A program made the position numbers and the translations under genes. 64,000 bases of DNA from JAEUPI01 sp044222685 (GTDB lineage: Bacteria > Pseudomonadota > Gammaproteobacteria > Burkholderiales > Burkholderiaceae_C). Positions 32,554 to 41,218 of this stretch are shown here, in pieces. The stretch spans positions 7,852-71,851 of the forward strand of contig JBGAMU010000008.1 in the NCBI GenBank assembly GCA_044222685.1, read 5' to 3'. Numbering within the stretch: position 1 is the stretch's first letter; each line of letters opens with the position of its first letter. The notes beneath the pieces are model-generated. The model saw only the letters and a list, made by a program, of their open reading frames with translations. It was not told the origin of the DNA and ran no database searches.

Positions 32554-33549
32554 ATGCGCAATCAGGCATTCGCAATCGATATGGCCATGTCCCACCCACC
32601 GACGCAGGCTGATTCGAGCGGCAGCGCACGGCTCGGTGTGCGGCTGAGCCGGCTGCGGGTGCGCCATCTCGAGTTGCTTGATGTGATCGAGAAGCAGGGT
32701 TCGCTGAGCGCGGCGGCCGGCCACATCGGCATCAGCCAGCCTCGCGCCACCAACATGCTGCGCGAGCTGGAAGAGGCCTTCGGTTGCGCGTTGCTCGAAC
32801 GTTCGTCGCGCGGCGCTCGTCTGAACGCGGCGGGTGCCACTGCCCTGGAGCGGCTACGGGTCTCCTTGGGCGCACTGCAAGCGGCCCATCGTTCACTGCT
32901 GGGTGGAGCGAACAAACCCGTGGTGCGCATCGGAGTGTTGCCGCTGGTCGGCACCGACAAGCTGGCCAGGGTAGTGTCTGCGCTGCAGGCCAGCGGTGAG
33001 TTGCCGCGGCTGGTGCTGCGCTCCGGAACCGTCAGCGCACTGCTGGATCTGCTGATCGCCGGAGAGGTCGATTGCGTGATCAGCGGGCTCGACACCGGCG
33101 GTTCAACGCCCTTCGCTGGCGCACGCTTGCAGGCGATCAACCTCTGGGAAGAGCGCAACATGGTGGTGGGCGCGAAGGCCAACCCGCTCACCCGCAAGCG
33201 AAAGATCTCGCTGCTTGAATCGCTGCAGCATCCCTGGTTGCTGATGCCGGCCCGCAGCGCCAGCCGCCAGGCACTGGAGCGTATGTTTCTGCGCGCCGGC
33301 CTGGCGCCGCCACAGCCCCTGATGGAGACCGACACGCCGCAGATGGGCTTGGCCTACGTGGCGGGCAGCCGCATGCTCGCACTGATCCCCGAGACGGCCT
33401 ATCTGCAGGCGAAGGACCGTGTCAGCCGAGTCCGGCTGGACGTGGAGTTTCCGTCCACATGGATCAACCTCATCACTTTGCGTGACGTGCCGACGCTGCC
33501 GTTTGTCGATGGGCTCGCCAGTCGCTTGAAGGCCGCCGCTGCGGCCTAG
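32554..33549 (+). CDS. LysR-family transcriptional regulator
   Basis: 331 residues from the ATG at 32554; ATGs at 32581 and 32587 are alternatives, but the first is preceded by AAGAAA. The DNA-binding domain reads LRVRHLELLDVIEKQGSLSAAAGHIGISQPRATNMLRELEEAFGC. RSSRGARLNAAGATAL follows, leading to the ligand domain (about 115-330, VRIGVLPLVGTDKL). It diverges from the CoA-transferase gene and therefore probably controls that operon in response to a carboxylic ligand. The C terminus ends with AAAAA after the family ending. Confidence 0.92.
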   Translation: MRNQAFAIDMAMSHPPTQADSSGSARLGVRLSRLRVRHLELLDVIEKQGSLSAAAGHIGISQPRATNMLRELEEAFGCALLERSSRGARLNAAGATALERLRVSLGALQAAHRSLLGGANKPVVRIGVLPLVGTDKLARVVSALQASGELPRLVLRSGTVSALLDLLIAGEVDCVISGLDTGGSTPFAGARLQAINLWEERNMVVGAKANPLTRKRKISLLESLQHPWLLMPARSASRQALERMFLRAGLAPPQPLMETDTPQMGLAYVAGSRMLALIPETAYLQAKDRVSRVRLDVEFPSTWINLITLRDVPTLPFVDGLASRLKAAAAA

Positions 33550-33575
33550 GGTGCAGGTGATGCCCGACGAACGGG

Positions 33576-33617
33576 GTGGTCCAGGTGGGCCATCGAAGCG
33601 AGGTCTATCGCGGTTAG
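33576..33617 (+). pseudogene. 3' remnant of a relE-type toxin gene
   Basis: GTG GTC CAG GTG GGC followed by a run encoding HRSEVYRG and a stop copies the last 14 codons of the intact toxin at 19199-19462. The final 27 bases (33591-33617) are identical to 19436-19462. Upstream the frame closes quickly (TGA at 33558-33560), and no antitoxin gene remains. The rest of the region 33550-33863 (314 bases) shows no supported gene. Confidence 0.85.
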
Positions 33618-33863
33618 CGCAGGCCTCGTGCACCGACCGCATCATTGACGCGGCAGGTATCGGCGAGGCGCCGCCACACAGCGAACGCGGTCGATGTGTG
33701 ACCGCTGCGCGGCTCAGCCGCTTCCCGCTGACCGCGCGTCTCGTGAATGCGACGGCTGATCAGCGCTTGCAGCGCGGTCATGCAATCCCGCCGCACTCCG
33801 GCTTCAGGCGCATACCGGTCGCGCGTTGCGCCCATTTACGCGCGCTGTTGCCGATGTGACACG

Positions 33864-34682
33864 ATGATCGGCATGCACATCCGGCGTCTTGCCTTGACTC
33901 TGCAGCTGGCACTGGCGGCATCCGTCGCGCAGGCGCAGTGGAGCCCTGCGACCACGATGGATCTGGACGTGGGCCTGGGCACGAGCTCGATCGGCATCGA
34001 CCCATCCGTGCTGTCGGCCTCGCGTCCGGCGCCGGCCACCGCCCGCGGCGCGATCACCGCGCGCGGGTCGACGCCCGTGTCGCCCAAGTTGAAGGCGTAC
34101 TGCACCAAACATCCGGCCGATGGCCAATGCCGCCGCACCGCGCGGCCGCCTGCAGCACCGCATGCCCGCAACCTGGTGTTCAAGCCCTCCGCGACGGTGA
34201 GCCAGAAGGTGGAGCGCGACATCGTCAATGACCTGGTGCGGCGCAACCGCGATCAGTGGCGGCCCCAGCTCGAGACGAATCTGCGCCTGGCCAACTACAA
34301 GGGGCAGTTCGACACCCTGCTGCGCCTGTACGGCCGCTCGCCGACGAACCTGGGCGATGTGATGGGGGTGTATCTGGTGATGGCCTGGGAAAGTTATGGC
34401 GGCGGCGTCGCGTCCCCCACGGAAATAGTCGCCGTGTCGCGTCAATGGCGCCGCGAGTTGCGGCGCAGCGCGCTGGCCACGCGCCCCGATGCGCAGAAGC
34501 AGGCGCTGGCGGAAACCCTGGCCTGGCGCGCGATGCTCGCCGCCGCCGCCACCCGCACCGCGCGATCGCAGGCGGCACCGCTGGTGGCGCTGCGCGAAGG
34601 CCTGCGTGCGGAAGTGCGGCAAATCACGGGCATCGACCTGGCCCGCCAGCACTTTACGGAGCGCGGTTTCGAGCCGGATTGA
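33864..34682 (+). CDS. Exported protein of unknown function (DUF6683-like)
   Basis: 272 residues from the ATG at 33864 (a second ATG at 33873 gives the same signal peptide). The signal segment HIRRLALTLQLALAASVAQA is followed by a Pro/Ala-rich low-complexity stretch (about 30-110). The C-terminal domain (about 115-272) contains RLYGRSPTNLGDVMGVYLVMAWESYGGG and resembles proteins annotated as DUF6683. Function unknown. It is the first plus-strand gene of this block and lies 106 bases upstream of the cyclase gene. The conserved GVYLVMAWE segment suggests a real, not decayed, gene. The family name is from memory and should be checked. Confidence 0.75.
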   Translation: MIGMHIRRLALTLQLALAASVAQAQWSPATTMDLDVGLGTSSIGIDPSVLSASRPAPATARGAITARGSTPVSPKLKAYCTKHPADGQCRRTARPPAAPHARNLVFKPSATVSQKVERDIVNDLVRRNRDQWRPQLETNLRLANYKGQFDTLLRLYGRSPTNLGDVMGVYLVMAWESYGGGVASPTEIVAVSRQWRRELRRSALATRPDAQKQALAETLAWRAMLAAAATRTARSQAAPLVALREGLRAEVRQITGIDLARQHFTERGFEPD

Positions 34683-34788
34683 GAGGGCCGCCGCGCCGCC
34701 AAAGGCGGGGCTCGACGCGGTGCTGCTCGACACCGCCTGCGACCGTCACAGTCGCACGGCCCCACCATGGTTGCTATGCTTCCCGCTC

Positions 34789-37700
34789 ATGTCACTCGAG
34801 CAACAGCAGCTCGAAGCTGCCATCGCTGCGTTGGAGGGCCAACGTTCGCTGCTGGGCGATGCGGTCGTCGAGCCGCTGCTGGCGGCGGCCCGGGCGCGGC
34901 TCGACGCGCTGCGCAGTGCCGTGCAGGCCGAGCCGACGCAGGCGCTCAAGCAGGTCAGCATCGTCTTTCTCGACGTGGTGGGCTCCACCACGCTGAGCCA
35001 GCAGCTCGATCCCGAGGCCACCAGCGCGGTGATGGATGGGGCGCTGGCGCGTGCGTCGGCGCTGGTCGATGCCCATCAGGGCAAGGTGCTGCAATACGCC
35101 GGCGACAACCTGCTGGCGGTGTTTGGTGCCGGTGATGCGCGCGAAGACGATGCCGAGCGTGCGGTGCGTTGCGGTCTGACGCTGCTCGAGCTCGGCGCCG
35201 TGCTGGGCCGAGAGGTCGAGTCCGCCCACGGCCATGCGGGTTTCAACGTGCGGGTCGGCATCCACACCGGCGGCGTGTTGCTGGGCGGCGGCGTCGATGC
35301 CGAGGGCACCATCCGCGGCATGGCCGTCAACATCGCCGCGCGCATGGAGCAGACGGCGCCGGCCGGCGCCTTGCGCATCAGCCATGACACCTATGCGCTG
35401 GTGCGCGGCATGTTCGACGTCGAGCCCCAGCCCGCGCTGCAGGTCAAGGGCATCGACGAGCCGGTGCAGAGTTATCTCGTCGTGCGCGCCAAGCCCCGCT
35501 CGTTTCACATCGGCACGCGCGGCATCGAGGGGGTGGCCACGCGCATGGTGGGCCGCGATGCCGAGTTTGCACAGCTGCAACAAGCCTTCGCGCGGCTTTT
35601 CGTGGCGAAGCAACTGGTCATGGTGACCGTGGTCGCCGAAGCGGGCATCGGCAAGAGCCGCCTGCTGCACGAGTTCGAGGCCTGGTCCGAGGCCCGGCCG
35701 GAAAGCTTCTACCTCTTTCGCGGCCGGGCCACGCCGCAGACGCAGAGCCAGCCGTTCGGCTTGCTGCGCGACATCCTGGCCTGGCGGCTGCAGATCGCCG
35801 ACGACGACACGCTCGATGCAGCCAGGGCCAAGATCGAGCAAGGCATCGTCCCGCTCTTCGTGCACAGCGACGGCGCCGACGTCGCCGAGGGCCATGCCCA
35901 TGTGCTGGGGCACCTGCTCGGCATCGACTTCGGCGACAGCCGCCACGTGAAGGGGATCGTTGACGACTCGCGGCAGCTCCGCAACCGGGCTCTGCATGCG
36001 GCGGCCCAGGTCTTTCGCAAAGTCTGCGCCGGCGACGGCCATCCGATCGTGCTGCAACTCGAAGACCTGCACTGGGCCGACGACGGCACGCTCGACTTCC
36101 TGAGCGATCTGTGCGAGGTGAACCGCGATGTGCCGATGCTGGTGCTCGCGCTGACGCGGCCCGCGCTGTTCGAGCGCCGCAGCGACTGGGGGCGCGGCGT
36201 GCACCAGCGCCTCGACCTGCATCCACTCGGCGCCGAAGCCAGCCGACGGCTGGCCGGCGAGTTGCTGAAGAGCCTGCCGCAGGCGCCCGCGGCGGTGAGC
36301 GAGCTGGTGGCCCGGCGTGCCGAGGGCAACCCGTTCTACATGGAAGAGCTGGTCAAGATGCTGGTCGACCAGGGTGCCATTGCGACCGGCGGCGCGCGCT
36401 GGACGCTGCACCCCGAGAAGCTGCTCGCCACGCAGATACCGGCCTCGCTCACCGGTGTGCTGCAGGCGCGGCTCGACAGCCTGCCGGGGCCCGAACGGCT
36501 GGCCCTGCAGGAGGCCAGCGTGATCGGCCAGGTGTTCTGGGACCAGGCCCTGGCAGCGCTCGATGCGCGGGCACTGGCGGCGTTGCCGGCACTGACGCGA
36601 CGCGGGCTCACGCCGCCGAGGTTGGATGCGGCGGTGGAGGGCATGCGCGAATACGAGTTCAGCCACCAGATCCTGCACGAGGTGACCTACGCCACCGTGC
36701 TCCGGCGCGCGAAACGGGCGCTGCATGCGCGCGCTGCAGCGTTTCTGTCCGGCTTGAGTGGTGCGCGGGCGAGTGACTTCCTCGCCGCCACGGCCGAACA
36801 CTTCGAACTGGCCGGCGACAGTGCGAACGCCTGCGAGTACTTTGCCCGCGCGGCCGAGCACGCGAAGGCGCGTTATGCCCACGACGTGGCCTTGCGCCAT
36901 GCCGCGCGGGCCATCGCGCTGCTCGACCGCGAAAGCGGGCTTGCAGAAGGCGCCGACGGACTCGCGCTGCGCTGGCGCGTGCTGGTCGTGCGCGAGTACG
37001 CGTTGAACCTGCAGGGCCATCGCGCCGAACAGCGCGCGGCGCTCGATGCGCTGCACAGGGTGGCCGATGCGCTGGACGATGACGGCCGCCGCGCCTTCGC
37101 CGCCCGTCGCCAAAGCCTGCTCGCCATGCGCACGGCCGACCATCGCGCGCAGCAAGTCGTCGCGGCCCAGGCGATGGCATTCGCCGAGCGCGCAGGAGAC
37201 GTGGCCTCGAAACTGGAGGCACAGCGTCTGCTGGCCGACGCGTTGGGCGCGCTGGGCGAGCTGGCGGCGGGCGAGGCGCTGGCGCGCGACGGCCTGGCCG
37301 AGGCGCGGGCGCGCGGGCTGCGACGGGTGGAGTGCGTGTTCCTCAACGCGCTGTCGTACATCGCGTCCTTGCGGGACGATCAGGTCACCGGGCTGAGCCT
37401 GGACCTGCAAGACCAGGCGATCTGGCGCGAACTGGGCGACCCGCAGGGCGAGGCCATCGCGCTCAGCAACGTGGGCGGCGACTGGCTCTGGTTCGGCGAG
37501 CTGGACAAGGCGCGGCAATGCCTGGAAGACGCCCTGAGACTGAGCCGCACCGCGGGCGCCCGCTCGCTGGAGTGCGGCCCGCTGGGGGACTTGTCGCACA
37601 CCTTGCTGCGCCAGGGTGACGCGGCACAGGCGCTTGCCGTCGCCCGCCAGGCGCTCGACACTGCGGTGCATGTGCAGGCGCGCGACTTCGAGGCGCAGAG

Positions 37701-38151
37701 CCTGTGCCGGGTGGGCGAGGCCGAGCTTGCACTGAACAACCACGAGGCCGCCGCGGCCGCATTCGAACGCGCCGAGGCGGTGGCGGCCGCCATCGGCCAC
37801 GGCGTCGAACACGACGCGCTGGCGGGCCGCGCCAGGGTGGCGTTGGCCGCTTCAGACATCGCCGGCGCGATGGTCTTTGTCGAGCGGCTGCTAGCCCGCG
37901 CGGCGGGCCCCGACGCACTGGAGGGCGCGGATGCGAAGCGCATCCTGCTCACCTGCCATCAGGTGCTGGCGGCCGCCGGCGACCCGCGCGCCGCGGTGCC
38001 GCTGGAGCGCGCGCACGCGCTGCTGCAGAGCCGGGCCGCCACGATCGACGACCCGGCGCTGCGCGCCAGCTTTCTCGACCGCATCGCGGAACACCGCGAG
38101 ATCGTGGCGGCATGGCGACACGAGCGCGGACACAGTACCGGCCAGGCGTGA
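34789..38151 (+). CDS. Nucleotidyl cyclase / AAA ATPase / TPR multidomain protein
   Basis: 1120 residues from the ATG at 34789. After a coiled N terminus, a class III cyclase domain (about 50-240) shows SIVFLDVVGSTT (metal Asp), QYAGDNLLAVFGA (second metal Asp) and VNIAARME (transition-state Asn and Arg), so the cyclase looks active. It is followed by an AAA/NB-ARC-like ATPase (about 255-560) with Walker A EAGIGKSRL, Walker B-like LEDLHWADD and a LuxR-family MalT-like helical region. The rest is a long TPR array (about 680-1110). It resembles the soluble adenylate cyclase/ATPase sensors widespread in proteobacteria. No membrane segment is present. ATP versus GTP use cannot be told by eye. Confidence 0.92.
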   Translation: MSLEQQQLEAAIAALEGQRSLLGDAVVEPLLAAARARLDALRSAVQAEPTQALKQVSIVFLDVVGSTTLSQQLDPEATSAVMDGALARASALVDAHQGKVLQYAGDNLLAVFGAGDAREDDAERAVRCGLTLLELGAVLGREVESAHGHAGFNVRVGIHTGGVLLGGGVDAEGTIRGMAVNIAARMEQTAPAGALRISHDTYALVRGMFDVEPQPALQVKGIDEPVQSYLVVRAKPRSFHIGTRGIEGVATRMVGRDAEFAQLQQAFARLFVAKQLVMVTVVAEAGIGKSRLLHEFEAWSEARPESFYLFRGRATPQTQSQPFGLLRDILAWRLQIADDDTLDAARAKIEQGIVPLFVHSDGADVAEGHAHVLGHLLGIDFGDSRHVKGIVDDSRQLRNRALHAAAQVFRKVCAGDGHPIVLQLEDLHWADDGTLDFLSDLCEVNRDVPMLVLALTRPALFERRSDWGRGVHQRLDLHPLGAEASRRLAGELLKSLPQAPAAVSELVARRAEGNPFYMEELVKMLVDQGAIATGGARWTLHPEKLLATQIPASLTGVLQARLDSLPGPERLALQEASVIGQVFWDQALAALDARALAALPALTRRGLTPPRLDAAVEGMREYEFSHQILHEVTYATVLRRAKRALHARAAAFLSGLSGARASDFLAATAEHFELAGDSANACEYFARAAEHAKARYAHDVALRHAARAIALLDRESGLAEGADGLALRWRVLVVREYALNLQGHRAEQRAALDALHRVADALDDDGRRAFAARRQSLLAMRTADHRAQQVVAAQAMAFAERAGDVASKLEAQRLLADALGALGELAAGEALARDGLAEARARGLRRVECVFLNALSYIASLRDDQVTGLSLDLQDQAIWRELGDPQGEAIALSNVGGDWLWFGELDKARQCLEDALRLSRTAGARSLECGPLGDLSHTLLRQGDAAQALAVARQALDTAVHVQARDFEAQSLCRVGEAELALNNHEAAAAAFERAEAVAAAIGHGVEHDALAGRARVALAASDIAGAMVFVERLLARAAGPDALEGADAKRILLTCHQVLAAAGDPRAAVPLERAHALLQSRAATIDDPALRASFLDRIAEHREIVAAWRHERGHSTGQA

Positions 38152-38190
38152 GCGGGTCCGCCTGCACCGCGCCGCAGGGCGCGCTGCGGG

Positions 38191-40101
38191 CTACGGCCGA
38201 ACCTCCACGCGCTCGGCTGCCTTGGCCGCGGCTCTCTTGCTGGCCGTACTACGCTCAGCCTTCATCTCGCTCTCGTGCTTCTCGGCTACCGCTGTCTTCT
38301 TGGCGGCGTCGAGCCGGGTCTGAGGCTCGAGCGCGCCGGCGCGCAGCGTGATCGACGGCGTACGGTCGAGTCGGGCCGCCTCCACATACGCCTGCCGCGC
38401 GGCCGCCTGGCTGCCCTGCTGCTCGAGCACATCGCCGCGCAGGCTCAGCCCTGTCGCGGCCAGGGCAGGCACCCTGTTGAGCTGCACGGCCAGGCGCATC
38501 GAGTGCTCCTGCTGGGCCGACGAGTCCAGCCACTTCAGGGGCTTGGGCTTTGTCGGGCTCGCCGGCGGGGTTGGCGCGCGATTGAAGATCTTCGCCAGAC
38601 CCGATTGCCCGGCCACCGCGCCAGCCAACGATTGCGCGCTGGGCGCGTTTGCCGTGGCCAGCGACACGGCCTCGGCCTGTCGTAGCGCGGTGGCGGCCAT
38701 GCGGGGCCAGTTGGCCGCCGCCAGCAGGTCGGCCGTGACAAGCCAGTTTGCGCTGTCCGACAAATTGGGCGATTGGCGCTTCACCGCGGCGAAGGCCACG
38801 TCGGCCGGGATCTTGTAGGCCCGTTCGTCGCCGGCAGGCAGCGCCTGCAGCGCAGCGGTGTTGCGCGGGTCGTCGAGATGCGCGTTCAGGTCGCGCACGA
38901 TCGAACCCAGCAGCTCGGCCTGCTGCTTGCGGATGGCCTGGATGTCCGGCACGCGCACGACCACGCGATGCTCGCTCGGCAAGTCGGTGCGCAGCAGAAA
39001 CCGGTACTCCGATGCGCTGGCGCCAGCGAGCAGATTGAGCATCAGGCGCTGCGTTTGCTCACCCGGCAGTTCGCGCGGCGTGTCGTCGGGCACGATGTAG
39101 AGGCCCGGATCGCTGACCTCTGCCACCGTGAACTTCAGCTTGCTACGGCCGCCGTTGACCAGGCGCGCCGGGCGCTGGGCCGCGGTCATGTCGAACGTGT
39201 AGGCCTCACCGGCGGGCACGAAGTCGGGCATCTCCAGGCGTGCGGCGAAGTTCTTGCCGATCACGTGTCGGTTGAGTGCATTGATCAGCAGCACCATCGA
39301 CGGGTGATCCGGACGGTCGGGCTTGGCGATGGTGATGTGATCGGCGTCTTCGATCGCAATGGGCGTTTCACTGCAGAAGCGGGTTGCACTGGACCACGGC
39401 ACGACCACCACTGACTCGTAGGTGGCCTTGGTTTCGTAGCCGCAGGCGACCACCGGGCGCTTGGCCACGCGGCCCCAGTCGTCGCTCAGCTGTTGCAGGT
39501 AGCCGTTCTGATCGGCGGGAAACATCTGCACGAGGGCGTTGTTGCGTGCCAGCCGGTCGGCCAGCGCCGCGATCTGCGCGCCCTGTTGCGGGGCTGCATA
39601 GAGCACCACCAGCGGCGTCTTGGCCGCCACCTCGGGCTGGGTGATCAGGTAGCGCAGCGCGATCAGGCCGCCCATGCTGTGCCCGACGAACACGATGGCC
39701 GGATAGCTCAGCACCTGCTTGAACTCCAGCGACTCGTGCAGCTTGTTCGCCGCCTCGCGAATGTCGAGTGAGCCGGTGCCGAACATCTTCGACGTGAAAC
39801 CGAACGCGAACACGTCGACGTTCGGGCCCACCTGTGGCGCGGCTTTCAGCAGCGCGAACATCGAGGTGCCGCCGGCATGCGTCCAGGTGCCGCGTGTGTC
39901 GCCGAAGATCCCGTGGATGAAGACCAGAGCCACCTTGGCGGGCGGCGTGGCCCGCGCGACCCAATCCGGGTCGGTGGTGTTCACGACGGATGCCGTTGGC
40001 GGCGGCGATGGCGGGCTCTTCGGGCACCCCGCCAGCAGCGCGAGTGCGGCGATCGCACACAGGGTGGCCCGCGCGGCCCGGACGAGCAAATCTGGTGTCA
40101 C
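38191..40101 (-). CDS. Lipoprotein alpha/beta hydrolase (lipase-like)
   Basis: 636 residues from a GTG at 40101, chosen because GGGAGG lies 5 bases upstream; the upstream ATG at 40122 lacks a ribosome site. The short signal ARATLCAIAALALLAGC has a lipobox (LLAGC) giving a lipid-modified cysteine. The hydrolase domain shows VFIHGIFGD, the nucleophile elbow VGHSMGG and PQQGAQIA. The C-terminal third (about 400-630) is helical, and the tail is a Lys/Ala/Arg-rich helix. It is probably envelope-anchored and acts on lipids or esters. A divergent small protein gene lies at 40296. Confidence 0.88.
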   Translation of the reverse strand: MTPDLLVRAARATLCAIAALALLAGCPKSPPSPPPTASVVNTTDPDWVARATPPAKVALVFIHGIFGDTRGTWTHAGGTSMFALLKAAPQVGPNVDVFAFGFTSKMFGTGSLDIREAANKLHESLEFKQVLSYPAIVFVGHSMGGLIALRYLITQPEVAAKTPLVVLYAAPQQGAQIAALADRLARNNALVQMFPADQNGYLQQLSDDWGRVAKRPVVACGYETKATYESVVVVPWSSATRFCSETPIAIEDADHITIAKPDRPDHPSMVLLINALNRHVIGKNFAARLEMPDFVPAGEAYTFDMTAAQRPARLVNGGRSKLKFTVAEVSDPGLYIVPDDTPRELPGEQTQRLMLNLLAGASASEYRFLLRTDLPSEHRVVVRVPDIQAIRKQQAELLGSIVRDLNAHLDDPRNTAALQALPAGDERAYKIPADVAFAAVKRQSPNLSDSANWLVTADLLAAANWPRMAATALRQAEAVSLATANAPSAQSLAGAVAGQSGLAKIFNRAPTPPASPTKPKPLKWLDSSAQQEHSMRLAVQLNRVPALAATGLSLRGDVLEQQGSQAAARQAYVEAARLDRTPSITLRAGALEPQTRLDAAKKTAVAEKHESEMKAERSTASKRAAAKAAERVEVRP

Positions 40102-40295
40102 AGCCACCTCCCTGTCGCGCATGCGCGAAGCAAAGACCCCCCTTTTCATTCTGCGCCGGTGCACGGCTTGCTGCAAAGCGCAACGTGCCATCAGGCAGCC
40201 GGTTCCCCGCATTCGAGCCCTGTCAGGTCTTACAGGTTGCCGGTTCGGGGCGCGAGGCCTATGGTGCGCGCCCCGGGGACGGGCGGGCGGAGCAG

Positions 40296-40475
40296 ATGGC
40301 GCGCAAGTTCTTTCGCTTCCTGATCACGCTCTACACCAGCCGCAAGGAGAGCCGGCAAACCACCGTGCGCGAGGTGCTGGACACGTTCGCCGGTCTGTTT
40401 GCCAGCGAACAGGCGCGCATGAAGGACCTGGCCGAGGCAGCGGATCGCTTTCTCAAGTTCTCCAACGAAGCTTGA
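40296..40475 (+). CDS. Small helical protein of unknown function
   Basis: 59 residues: MARKFFRFLITLYTSRKES then TTVREVLDTFAGLFASEQARMKDLAEAADRFLKF. It is a basic N-terminal helix followed by an amphipathic helix, with no signal cleavage site. It ends 13 bases before the exported protein at 40489, so the two are probably co-transcribed. Not recognised. The start codon is uncertain because the frame is open upstream, but this ATG begins the plausible part. Confidence 0.5.
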   Translation: MARKFFRFLITLYTSRKESRQTTVREVLDTFAGLFASEQARMKDLAEAADRFLKFSNEA

Positions 40476-40488
40476 AAGGTGGTGTGCC

Positions 40489-41058
40489 ATGGCGACCAAC
40501 GCATTGCTCATCACCCTAGCGGCCGCCGGGCTGCTGGCGCCCGCCATCGCCTTTTCGCAGGCTGCAGCAGCCAGCGGTGAAGACGACGCGATCGACGGCG
40601 CCAAGCCGGTCACCGTTCGCATCAAGCCGGTGCTGATCGACACCGGCTCCACCCAGGGCGCCGCACTCGGCATCGACTACAACATCCAGGCCAAGTACTC
40701 GTTCAGCGTGGGCGACAAGATCGGGCAGGGCGAAGACATGTTCACGCTCGATGACGTGAACGCCACGCTGCGTTCGGGCCACGAGACCGACCAGAGCTTC
40801 GACAACCGGCAACACATGTTCGGCGTCACGGCATCCGTCAGCAAGGTCTCGGTGCTGCGCAATGGCGACGCGGGAACGCTGATCCTGAACTATGGCTCGG
40901 TGAACCCGAACAGCGACGCCGAGCGCGAGCGTGTGCTCGGCAACCTGGACAGCTTTCGTCGCGTCAATGCCGAGCTCAGCTACTCGATACCTGTGAATCG
41001 CAGGCAGCTGCGCAGCGAGCGAGCGGTGAAGGTCGGCTGGTCACTGAAACTGGAGTGA
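40489..41058 (+). CDS. Exported protein of unknown function
   Basis: 189 residues with a clear signal peptide (MATNALLITLAAAGLLAPAIAFSQA). The mature part is beta-rich: VTVRIKPVLIDTGSTQGAALGIDYNIQAKYSF, then TLILNYGSVNP and LSYSIPVNRRQLRSERAVKVGWSLKLE, ending in an aromatic-poor but alternating pattern. It could be a small outer-membrane barrel or a periplasmic beta protein. A ribosome site (AAAGGTGG) precedes the ATG. Not recognised; the partner small protein upstream is equally unknown. Confidence 0.75.
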   Translation: MATNALLITLAAAGLLAPAIAFSQAAAASGEDDAIDGAKPVTVRIKPVLIDTGSTQGAALGIDYNIQAKYSFSVGDKIGQGEDMFTLDDVNATLRSGHETDQSFDNRQHMFGVTASVSKVSVLRNGDAGTLILNYGSVNPNSDAERERVLGNLDSFRRVNAELSYSIPVNRRQLRSERAVKVGWSLKLE

Positions 41059-41218
41059 CCGTAGCTCGCCGGAACCCCCCCGTCCTACACGCGCCACTTG
41101 ATTTCGCTGGGGGACGGCCGGCCCGCTGGCATGGAGCGATTTTCAACCCTCTTCAAGGCAAAGGGGCTGGTCGCAGCTGCCCGCTGATGCTCCAATGCCC
41201 TCCGTGAGGCAGGAGCGG

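Noticed and set aside
33576..33617. Second functional toxin-antitoxin locus
   Set aside because: Only the last 14 codons of the toxin remain and the frame is closed upstream; no antitoxin is present.
34792..37812. 1006-codon open frame on the minus strand
   Set aside because: Antisense to the cyclase/AAA gene; no fold or motif, and the plus-strand protein has clear catalytic signatures.
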